From contig NZ_CP009517.1 in assembly GCF_000970305.1 (NCBI RefSeq), forward strand, positions 1,178,001 through 1,242,000: a stretch of 64,000 nt of DNA, in the 5' to 3' direction. Made by a program: the position numbers and the translations under genes. Positions 56,187 to 64,000 of the stretch are shown one piece after another; the stretch's first letter is position 1; every line of letters starts with the position of its first letter. The notes under the pieces were generated by a model. The model did no database searches. It saw only the letters and a list, made by a program, of their open reading frames with translations, and had not been told where the DNA came from. Origin of the DNA: Methanosarcina barkeri 3. Its GTDB lineage: Archaea > Halobacteriota > Methanosarcinia > Methanosarcinales > Methanosarcinaceae.

Positions 56187-59135
56187 TTATTTCTCTACAT
56201 CACTAAACCATATCGTGAATTTCGTTCCATGGTCTCTTTTAAGCTTTACACAGCTATCTATCTGTTCAACAAGAATAGTTACAAGCTGAAGACCCAGGGA
56301 GTCCGCACTGGGAAAGTTAATTTCTTGCGAAATTCCTTTTCCATTGTCCGATACTTCGAGTACATAGTCAAAGCCATTTTTTTCAATACATTCCTCATCC
56401 AGAACGGAGACATTATTTTTGACGGCAGAAGTTTCTGTCCTGCAGAGATTTATCCGGATCTCGCCTTTTCCTCCAGCAGGAAAAGCATGCTTAAATGAAT
56501 TTGAGACCAGCTCGTTTACAATAATTCCCAGAGGAATTGCAGTATCCATGCCAAGATAAACCTGTTCAAGATTAAGCTTGAAACTGATATCCTTATTTCC
56601 CAGATTGTAAGAGTCAAGAAGATCTACAGTCAATTTTTTTAAGTAAGCTGCAAAGTCAAGTGTGTCGATTTTATCCCCTTTATATAGCTCCTCATGAATA
56701 AGGGCCATAGAAATTACTCGACTCCGGCTTTCCATAAAAGCCTCGATAACCTCCAGAGTCTTACAAACCTCAAGGTGAGAGAAGGTTTCTGCTTGAAGAT
56801 CAAGCAAAGACGAAACCACCTGCAGATTATTTTTAATCCTGTGGTGAATTTCTTTTATGCGAATCTTTTCGATTTTTTGCAGAGCCTCCTGGCTCCGCTT
56901 TTGTTCGTCTATATCCTGAAGGACAACAATGACACCTTTGATCTTTCCTTCCCTGTCACGGAAGGGAACAGCGCTTATTCGTACCCATATTTCTCGTCCG
57001 TCACTGGAGGTATAGAGAAAATCCGTTCCGCAAGTGACATTTTCACCTTGAAGTGCTCTCTCACCCGGCCATTGGGACTCATTGAGTAAGCGGCCGTTAG
57101 TTCCCCATGCTCGCCAACGCCAGCTATTTTCAGAATCATGTGATGGAATGACACTACCTATGAAACGACGGAATATGCTATTGTTAACCATCAAACGTCC
57201 TTGAGGATCGACAAGTCCAGTACCTACTGGCAGTTGCTCAAGGAAAGCAGAAAGCAACTCCTCATTCTGACGCAAGGCATCCTCCATTCTTTGATACTCG
57301 GTGATATCCTGGAGTATTCCTCTAATTTGGACAGGGTTATTTTTTTCATCAAAAATAACCTCTGACTGCATATGGATTATACGTTCTTCCCCATCATCCC
57401 GAACAATCTTGCACTCAATACTGTAAGGCTTTCCGTTTATGGCTTCCTTAGTGACATTTTTGACGAGATCTCGATTATCTGGGTGTATGTAATTTAAGAA
57501 TTCATTATAAGGTGGTCCTGATTTTTGTGGATTGCGTTTAAAAATTCGATATAGCTCATCAGACCAGTATGCTTTATCAGCAGTAATATCCCATTCCCAG
57601 TTTCCAACATGAGCCATTTTTTGAGCTTCAGCAAGACCTTTTTCACTCTTTTTTAAAGAATTATAAGCATTTTCAAGCTCGGCTGTACGTTCTTTAACCA
57701 GTTTTTCCAGGTTGTCGAGTGTACTTTTCAATTTCTCTTCTGTTTCCTTTCTCTGAGTGATGTCAGTAAACATTGCCATGTTGCCTATAAACTTACCATT
57801 GTTGTCAAATAGAGCTTTACCACTTACAATTGTCCATAATGGTGAGCCATCTTTACGTATGAACTTAAACTCGTAGCTCCTATCAATACCACGCCGTCTG
57901 TCTTCAAGATTCTTTTTAACAGTTAGCTTATTTTCCTCAATTACAAAATCCCACGCCAATCTGCCAATCATTTCGTCCTGAGTGTATCTTAACATTTCAG
58001 CTAATCTTTTATTAACATAAATAGTCCTGGCTTCAGGATCACCTATCCATATACCTTCACTGGCTGTTTCAATTATATTGCGGTATTTTTCCTCGCTTTC
58101 TTGCAGTTCCCTCTCCATCTGTTTACGTTTGGTGATATCTCTTAGAATCAGTGCTACCTTCCCTTTCTCAGGACTGAAAACATAGATATCCAGATGTTTA
58201 TGCGCTATTTCACTACCGATCTCAAAGTGCGTCGGCTTGCCTGAAAGTGCCACTTCGTTATACTTCTCAATTGCTATAGGGCTCACATTGGGGAATACTT
58301 CCAGCATAGTTTTGCCCAGGATCTGTTCCCTTTTTACTCCTAAAATGAGTTCAAAAGCGGGATTAAGTTCAAGGTAACGATAGTCGTGTGGCTTACCCTT
58401 TTTATCGTAGATGACCTCTAAAAGACCGAAGCCATCGGTCATGTTTGTAAAGAGCATACGGTAACGCTCTTCACTTTTCCGAAGAGCTTCTTCAGTTTGT
58501 CTGCACTCAGCATGACTTTCTCTTTCGGAGTTTTCTATTTTCTCCCACTTTCCTTCTTTTTTTGCCAAAACAAGTTGATGATTTGCGGCAATCTCAATAA
58601 CATCGACAGCACTGCATGTATCTAGAGAATAGGTACACAGTGCTATGACTGGACATTTGTTTATGATAGAGTCCATTCCTCTTTCATAATTAACAAAGTT
58701 ATTCCAACTTTCGTTTTCTAGCGAGGAGGTATTCTTGATCAATCTCAAACCATCATAACCACCTGCTAACGACTTATTTATTTTATCAATTAAATCGTTT
58801 AAGACTTCCTGAAAATCAAAAGTTTCGTTTTCTATATACCAATGATTTAAGGAGATAATCTCGATTTGTTTCTTTTCCAGGTAAGTATCAGCATTGGTAA
58901 CAGCTGTTTTCAATACTTCTTCTGCCTCTTTTACTTCCAGATGATTCGATGCAATCCAGATGCAAAATTCGTTACTCTCCAGTCCGGCTTTTAAATACGG
59001 AATAATTATATCCTTCAATTCTTCTTTATTCTGGTAAAATTGGCAGAAATGTGTTCCCCAGGGCACACTCCCAATGGAATCAATACCAGAATTTCTAATA
59101 CTATTTTTCATACTTCTCTCCAGCTTAAGAGACAA
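56187..59135 (-). CDS. MEDS/PAS sensor histidine kinase
   Basis: The 982-residue cytosolic sensor kinase has an N-terminal MEDS-type domain at about 20-195 (GTHFCQFYQNKEELKDIIIP). Four PAS domains follow at roughly 220-340, 345-460, 505-620 and 630-745, several ending in PAC motifs. The kinase core is of the HisKA_2 type: the phosphoacceptor His is in IHHRIKNNLQ near 764, followed by an HATPase with NELVSNSFKHAF and DNGKGI. No transmembrane segment is evident. MEDS is thought to bind small hydrocarbons or methyl compounds, and PAS may bind heme or flavin. No response regulator adjoins it, as is common in Methanosarcina. Confidence 0.9.
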   Translation of the reverse strand: MSLKLERSMKNSIRNSGIDSIGSVPWGTHFCQFYQNKEELKDIIIPYLKAGLESNEFCIWIASNHLEVKEAEEVLKTAVTNADTYLEKKQIEIISLNHWYIENETFDFQEVLNDLIDKINKSLAGGYDGLRLIKNTSSLENESWNNFVNYERGMDSIINKCPVIALCTYSLDTCSAVDVIEIAANHQLVLAKKEGKWEKIENSERESHAECRQTEEALRKSEERYRMLFTNMTDGFGLLEVIYDKKGKPHDYRYLELNPAFELILGVKREQILGKTMLEVFPNVSPIAIEKYNEVALSGKPTHFEIGSEIAHKHLDIYVFSPEKGKVALILRDITKRKQMERELQESEEKYRNIIETASEGIWIGDPEARTIYVNKRLAEMLRYTQDEMIGRLAWDFVIEENKLTVKKNLEDRRRGIDRSYEFKFIRKDGSPLWTIVSGKALFDNNGKFIGNMAMFTDITQRKETEEKLKSTLDNLEKLVKERTAELENAYNSLKKSEKGLAEAQKMAHVGNWEWDITADKAYWSDELYRIFKRNPQKSGPPYNEFLNYIHPDNRDLVKNVTKEAINGKPYSIECKIVRDDGEERIIHMQSEVIFDEKNNPVQIRGILQDITEYQRMEDALRQNEELLSAFLEQLPVGTGLVDPQGRLMVNNSIFRRFIGSVIPSHDSENSWRWRAWGTNGRLLNESQWPGERALQGENVTCGTDFLYTSSDGREIWVRISAVPFRDREGKIKGVIVVLQDIDEQKRSQEALQKIEKIRIKEIHHRIKNNLQVVSSLLDLQAETFSHLEVCKTLEVIEAFMESRSRVISMALIHEELYKGDKIDTLDFAAYLKKLTVDLLDSYNLGNKDISFKLNLEQVYLGMDTAIPLGIIVNELVSNSFKHAFPAGGKGEIRINLCRTETSAVKNNVSVLDEECIEKNGFDYVLEVSDNGKGISQEINFPSADSLGLQLVTILVEQIDSCVKLKRDHGTKFTIWFSDVEK

Positions 59136-59880
59136 GGTTAAAAATACATTCCAGAATGTTTACTCTATATATCATAACAGTTTAGAAAATATTATAATCT
59201 TTTAGAAAATATTATATAATATTTTAGAATTTCAATATCGACCTGACCCAACCCTTACAGGTCTTTAAAGTTTTTACAACTAGGTTTACTCCATTTAACA
59301 GAATCACTTATTGAAGTTACTTCAGCTAGACCAACCGTTTCTGGAAGAATTATTATTTTAGAGAAGTTGTATAAATAACTCATTCAAAGAAATCATTCAA
59401 AGAAATCATTCAAAGAAATCATTCAAAGAAATCATTCAAAGAAATCATTCAAAGAAATCATTCAAAGAAATCATTCAAAGAAATCATTCAAAGAAGCACA
59501 AATGTTCTATAACGATTATTATACGTATACAATTATTTATAATATCCTAACCAGGTAACTTGCATTCCAGAGTCAGTTTACAGAACAGTAGAAATCCACT
59601 TCATATAGAATTACCCATTTCATATAGAGTTTGAACATTCACAAAATATTTATTAAAAGCTTATTGATAGTTTATCAGTAGTTGCAGCGATTTGCTGATT
59701 TTCATATTCCAGACATGAAAAAAGAAAGATTATGTTTATTTTTGTGAAAGTTCTCTATTGACCTTTTTGCTTTAAATTTTTATCTCTTAATTTTAATACT
59801 ATTGTGATTCAATATATTGATATCCATTGGTGTTTAAATTTTAGTTTATTAATAGAAAACTAAATAATATTTTATATTGA
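59136..59880 (+). other. divergent intergenic region
   Basis: About 745 bp between the divergent kinase and beta-helix genes. 59381-59497 is a 13-bp repeat array. The last 60 bp are AT-rich, as expected for the rightward promoter. Confidence 0.5.
59381..59497. repeat. 13-bp tandem repeat, nine copies
   Basis: CATTCAAAGAAAT repeats exactly eight times, with a ninth variant copy. Confidence 0.93.
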
Positions 59881-61239
59881 ATGTGGGGGATTAAAATAAA
59901 CAGATTTGTCAACTTACTTGTAGCCTTTCTTATTTTCACGTTAAGTTCGAGTAACGGGACTGCAATTGAGATTCTCGTCCAGCCTGGAGAATCAATACAG
60001 GCCGCAGTAAACAATACAAGTTCAGGTGATTTGATAATCGTAAAGCCCGGAAACTATTCCGAAAACATTATAATCGGTACCCAGAATCTGACAGTAAGAT
60101 CCGAATCCGGGAATCCTGAGGATACAATAGTTAGTGCAAACAACCCGAACATAAACGTATTTCACATACGAGCAAATAATATAACGATTAACGGGTTTAA
60201 AGTCCGATCAGCCCAATATGCTGAAGTAACAGGAATTTATTTAGCCGGATGCAGTCAATGTACTATAAGTAACAATGACCTTTCGGAAAATTACCTCGGG
60301 ATGTATCTGAGTAACTCAAAAAATAACATGATTACGGACAATAAAATGAACCTGAACGAGAGATACGGAATCCAGCTCATGCACTCGGAAGGAAATATAC
60401 TCTCAAATAACAGTGCCAGTTCAAACCATCATGGAATTGTCCTGGGAAATAATTGCAGCGACAATAACCTGACAGGGAATACAGCAAGTTTGAATGCAGG
60501 TTACGGTTTTTACTTTATAAATTCAAGCAGTAACAATCTCAATAACAATACGATAAGCAAAAACGATATGGGAATTTATCTGACAAATTCAAATCTGAAC
60601 ACAATTTCAGGGAATAATATTTTGGAGAACATACGGTACGGAATGTGGATTTCACACTCAAACTACAGCATAATTTCAGGGAACACGATTAACAAAAGTA
60701 ACTTGGGCATTCGTCTGAACTCCTCGGACAATAGCACGCTTTCGGGAAATATTCTTGCTTTCAATTATATCTCAGGTCTTTCTATGTGTCCAGCCTGTGA
60801 TAACAACACTATGTTCGACAACTATCTCAATAATGTCTTTAATGTAGAAGTCGGAAACAGGAGAAATACCTGGAACACAGAAATGAAAGCAGGCGTAAAC
60901 ATTGTAGGAGGGCCATACCTTGGAGGCAACTTCTGGGCAAGCCCGGCAGGGACAGGTTTCTCTCAAACCGCACAGGATAGGGATGAAAACGGCATTGCAG
61001 ATATAAAGTATAACGAAACCAACTTTACGGATAATCTGCCGCTTGTACCCGTATCCAATCCACAGCAGAAGGCGCTCCCTCTTGCAAACTCCAGTACTGA
61101 TCTTACAAGTTTAAGTGCTGATAGCACAAGTTTAAGTACTGATCTTACTGACGTCATTGCTTCAAAAATGGCAAATACTCCTGTTGCACAAAATAGCTCA
61201 AAAGAGAGCAATGCCACGGAAAGAGTTAATAATCAGTGA
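59881..61239 (+). CDS. NosD-like right-handed beta-helix surface protein
   Basis: The 452-residue secreted protein has an N-terminal signal (FVNLLVAFLIFTLSSSNG) followed by IEILVQPGESIQAAVNNTSSG, the usual start of CASH/NosD domains. About 10 rungs of 22-24 residues with NNxI/LSGN patterns (NNNTISKND, LTNSNLNTISGNN) fill 90-310, forming a parallel beta-helix. The C-terminal 70 residues are Ser/Thr-rich, with SLSADSTSLSTD repeats as a likely glycosylated stalk. There is no obvious transmembrane anchor at the end. Carbohydrate or cell-surface binding is probable. Confidence 0.85.
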   Translation: MWGIKINRFVNLLVAFLIFTLSSSNGTAIEILVQPGESIQAAVNNTSSGDLIIVKPGNYSENIIIGTQNLTVRSESGNPEDTIVSANNPNINVFHIRANNITINGFKVRSAQYAEVTGIYLAGCSQCTISNNDLSENYLGMYLSNSKNNMITDNKMNLNERYGIQLMHSEGNILSNNSASSNHHGIVLGNNCSDNNLTGNTASLNAGYGFYFINSSSNNLNNNTISKNDMGIYLTNSNLNTISGNNILENIRYGMWISHSNYSIISGNTINKSNLGIRLNSSDNSTLSGNILAFNYISGLSMCPACDNNTMFDNYLNNVFNVEVGNRRNTWNTEMKAGVNIVGGPYLGGNFWASPAGTGFSQTAQDRDENGIADIKYNETNFTDNLPLVPVSNPQQKALPLANSSTDLTSLSADSTSLSTDLTDVIASKMANTPVAQNSSKESNATERVNNQ

Positions 61240-61346
61240 TAAATTTGATTAAAAATGAGGTCTACGGCCAGCAACACTGAAGGAAGACAAAAAGAAAGAA
61301 AAAAGAAAGAAAAAAGAAAAAGTCAATCGATCGGAGACTGAAGAAC

Positions 61347-62927
61347 TTAACCGAGAGCCTTTCTTATTTTTCCCATTTTGGTTAGTGTCGAGCATACAAG
61401 CTGGGAAACTTCTTCATCCATGCAATTTCCCCTGCTTCCTGCTTGCAGGAGGTCAGGCTGCATCATTTCTACCAGGATGCGGTAAGAAGGTTCGGGACTT
61501 GTTTCAAGATCAAAGATCTCATGCAGGATATCCAAATCTTTGCGGACTTCCTTCAGACAATCCCTGGATAGGAAGCGGGAAGCTACATTGAGATCCAGAT
61601 ATCCTGATGCAAAATTCAGGTCACCTTCAAGGGAAGGGAAGTACTTTGTAAGCAGGTTTTCACAGGCAGCTTCTCCGAGTTTCTTCCGGGCTTCTTCAAG
61701 AGCACGGCCTGTCCCTATGAATTCCGGAGGCAGGCCTATAGAATAAAGAGCGCCTGTAAACTTAATTGCCCTTGGAAGATGAAGGTCTTCAGCAGGCATA
61801 CTGGCTTCAAGCTCTTTTGCGATATCGGTACGGCAGAACTTAACCAGACCTGAGATATCAGGAGCGCTTCTTGAATAGCCTCCTGTACCTTTGTGCATAA
61901 GACGATCCCGCTGCTGTGGGAGAAGGTCAGCTACCCGGTTTATTACGGGAGCCAGTTGCCTGAGAATACGGCTGTAACTTGTTCCAAATATCCCAATGAG
62001 GTTTATTATTTCTTCTTTTTCTTCGACGGAAAAAAACTCAGGCGTTTCAGGTAGCCTGGCTTTTGCAAGGTTTACCAGGGACTCGGCATCTCCTTTTTTA
62101 TGACTGTACCTGAGCGCGGATTGGAGAGTAATCGTTCCGACTCCACGGTATTCCCTGAAAAAATTTTCTGCATTCTTCAGGTCCAGGTGTCCTCTGAAAG
62201 GCAGTGTTCCTGCTCCGAATATAATACCAGTTTGGGTGTCGAGTTCGGAATTTAGTTCGCAGATTCCGTTTATTGCGTATTTGCATGAAAGTGTGCTCGC
62301 AACATGCCCGAAGGAAAGGGCAGAGTCAGACTTACCTAGAAATACCCTGAATTTCTCGGGATCTGTCCCGAAATGTCCTTTCCAGGCAAGAAGCGTGTTT
62401 TCTGCAAGTTCTCTCGCATGCAGCAACGCAGGAGCATCCTCTATAAGAGGAATTATACGCGGAACCTCCATTGAGAAACCGAATTCTTTTTTTGCAAGTT
62501 CACTTACGTCTACCATATGCTGCTGAGCTTCAATGATTTCCCTGACGCTGTCTGTCATGGGATGCACGAATTCGTTGATTGCCTGAATATCCGAGTATTC
62601 AAGGGCATTGTAATTAGCCTCAGCAATTGACATCATAACCATAAGCTGTCTGAACCGGTTTTCCTGAACCGCACTCGGAGCCCGAGGAGTAATAAAAATG
62701 TCTTTTCCTGGGATCAGGTCTGTTTCTTCTATGAATTTCGATACAATCTGGACATTCTGATGGTAGGGAGTTGCCTTCCCTTCATAATCCGGCATATACT
62801 CATCACAGCCGAATACCTGTGCAGCCTCTATAGCTTCTTCCGGCTCTTCCTGCGTAGATATATATCTTGATGCCGAGTCCGGATGCTGGGTACACATTAC
62901 TTTTGGAAAAACGGTTTTTCTATTCAT
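61347..62927 (-). CDS. ppcA: phosphoenolpyruvate carboxylase, archaeal type
   Basis: A 526-residue archaeal-type PEP carboxylase (PEP + bicarbonate to oxaloacetate), much shorter than the bacterial form. Family hallmarks are KVMCTQHPDSASRYI near the start, TPRAPSAVQENRFRQLM and GTGGYSRSAPD. ATG 62927 with GTGAGGAT upstream is chosen. A frame from 63026 adds 33 unconserved residues. The enzyme feeds the incomplete TCA pathway for biosynthesis, complementing the malic enzyme at 32477. Confidence 0.94.
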   Translation of the reverse strand: MNRKTVFPKVMCTQHPDSASRYISTQEEPEEAIEAAQVFGCDEYMPDYEGKATPYHQNVQIVSKFIEETDLIPGKDIFITPRAPSAVQENRFRQLMVMMSIAEANYNALEYSDIQAINEFVHPMTDSVREIIEAQQHMVDVSELAKKEFGFSMEVPRIIPLIEDAPALLHARELAENTLLAWKGHFGTDPEKFRVFLGKSDSALSFGHVASTLSCKYAINGICELNSELDTQTGIIFGAGTLPFRGHLDLKNAENFFREYRGVGTITLQSALRYSHKKGDAESLVNLAKARLPETPEFFSVEEKEEIINLIGIFGTSYSRILRQLAPVINRVADLLPQQRDRLMHKGTGGYSRSAPDISGLVKFCRTDIAKELEASMPAEDLHLPRAIKFTGALYSIGLPPEFIGTGRALEEARKKLGEAACENLLTKYFPSLEGDLNFASGYLDLNVASRFLSRDCLKEVRKDLDILHEIFDLETSPEPSYRILVEMMQPDLLQAGSRGNCMDEEVSQLVCSTLTKMGKIRKALG

Positions 62928-63606
62928 GAAATGAATCCTCACTGCGTACAGCTTAGACCTTAGTTTGCTGCTGAACTGATTCTTAAATTTACTATGGAAT
63001 CCGATACTGAATTTCTTACTGAACACCTTTACTGGATTTACTAATAGACTTGTAATTTTTTAGCTAATGATAATTAATTCGTTATTGTTAACCATTAATT
63101 TGGTGCAAATCGACATCGAACCATATTGTTTACTTTAAGATAAATGTTTCCGTTTACAATAGGTTGACATTTGCCTGAGATAACAAAAACCACTGCAATT
63201 ATAACAAAACTACTAAAAATTGTACCCTGAAGCCTCAGTTAAAAGAAGCTATTCCTTAAATAAACTGTAAAACAGTCACAAAGATGAAATTTAACAATCT
63301 GAGAGCCGGGAAAACAGGCTGATTGAGTATTTCTGCTCAATTGAGGAGCATGCCAAGCTTTTTCAAGGAAGAATAAAAATTGATTAAAGCGAGGGCAGGC
63401 CAATGTTCAATAAATAATATTTTTCCAGTACCTACTTCGAAACTGTCCCCTATATATTAGTTGATGTCTTCTATTTTATAGTATACGAAATATACCGGTA
63501 TCAAAAATATACTTTGTGTGGAATGTTTAAAAGAGCCTGGAAATAAATGAAATTTAAAGTTGGAATAGACAGGAAATCTCTTGATAGTTAAGTTTGAGGT
63601 GAACAA
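62928..63606 (+). other. divergent intergenic region
   Basis: About 680 bp between divergent ppcA and hcp. No gene or tandem repeat was recognised. GAGGTGA precedes the ATG at 63607. Confidence 0.4.
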
Positions 63607-64000
63607 ATGTTCTGTAACCAATGTCAGGAAGCGCTTAACGTGAAAGGTTGTACTAAAAACGGGGTTTGCGGCAAAAAAGGGGAAGCTGCAGATTTCCAGG
63701 ACAGACTGCTCTATGTCCTTAAAAGCATCTCGTTCTTTGACCTGAAGGCAAGGGAATATGGTCTTAACGAAGAAGCAACCGTTAGGTTTGTGCTCGACGG
63801 GTTCTTTGTCACTCTTACAAATACCAACTTTGACAAAAAGGCGATTGAATCTTATATAAAAAAAGGGTTTGAGATCCGGGATTCCATTAAGGCAAAACTG
63901 CCTCCGGGAACGCTGCCTTCCGAAAAAGACTTGCCTGCTGTGGCTACGGTTACTCAGGAAAATATAGAAAGTATGGATGCTGTCCATTCCACACAGGATG
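63607..64000 (+). CDS. hcp: hybrid-cluster protein (hydroxylamine reductase), 5' part
   Basis: Only the first 131 residues are in the window; the frame runs off the right edge. It begins MFCNQCQEALNVKGCTKNGVCGKKG, the four-Cys N-terminal motif (C3, C6, C15, C21) that binds the proximal cluster of hybrid-cluster (prismane) proteins. Hcp reduces nitric oxide or hydroxylamine under anaerobic nitrosative stress. GAGGTGAACAA lies before the ATG. It is divergent from ppcA. Confidence 0.92.
   Translation, partial: MFCNQCQEALNVKGCTKNGVCGKKGEAADFQDRLLYVLKSISFFDLKAREYGLNEEATVRFVLDGFFVTLTNTNFDKKAIESYIKKGFEIRDSIKAKLPPGTLPSEKDLPAVATVTQENIESMDAVHSTQD

Overview
The window is archaeal and almost certainly from Methanosarcina or a very close relative. 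The evidence is an AT-rich genome with long low-complexity intergenic spacers, the archaeal exosome/proteasome gene string, archaeal-type PEP carboxylase, indolepyruvate:ferredoxin oxidoreductase, an EchC-like hydrogenase subunit, a MEDS/PAS histidine kinase, PKD and beta-helix surface proteins, and many GGTGA or GGAGG ribosome binding sites with TTG or GTG starts.

Layout. 1-13.8 kb is an accessory, defence-like region. It holds a tautomerase, a frameshifted cas1-like relic, and a minus-strand group of an N6-adenine methyltransferase, an HNH nuclease, a receiver-domain protein and an 858-residue protein with two GHKL ATPase modules. These are followed by a degenerate tRNA-Leu, a small Cys-rich protein, an orphan NifH-like ATPase, and two small genes that share a palindromic operator, one of which encodes a winged-helix protein. 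Next come an isochorismatase-fold protein with a rearranged segment order, a truncated KwaB-like gene, a duplicated rhuM and the two ends of a deleted hsdR. 14-22 kb holds a secreted M3 peptidase and a membrane-stress group (two MscS channels, a DUF432 protein, CorA and a TM-helix protein). 22.5-26.3 kb is an iorA-iorB-paaK operon for aryl 2-oxoacid metabolism. 27-35 kb is loosely packed: small proteins, a flavin-binding protein, a methyltransferase, a frameshifted surface protein, malic enzyme and an MPN/JAMM protease.

50.6-35.9 kb (minus strand) is the archaeal exosome superoperon: eL15, DUF54 RNA-binding protein, Rpp30, Pop5, PsmA, SBDS, Rrp4, Rrp41, Rrp42, eL43, RpoP, then, after about 5 kb of apparently inserted genes, Brix and Pcc1. 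It couples ribosome assembly, RNase P, RNA degradation, protein degradation and tRNA modification. Rrp41 carries an unusual, roughly 270-residue Glu-rich tail. 51-64 kb contains an orphan EchC-like subunit, a MITE-like element, a group of small Cys-rich proteins, a large sensor kinase with a decayed 3' copy beside it, a NosD-type beta-helix protein, PEP carboxylase and the start of a hybrid-cluster protein.

The best candidate for an undescribed system is the minus-strand set at 1046-6601. A kinase-like protein with an additional Hsp90/MORC-type ATPase domain, an intact receiver domain and an HNH nuclease are packed as one transcription unit next to a DNA methyltransferase. This suggests phosphorelay-controlled nuclease defence. 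A second striking property is the abundance of 13-51 bp tandem repeats in the spacers, some of which extend into coding sequence. Function assignments rest on reading motifs and remembered family features; no database search was run.
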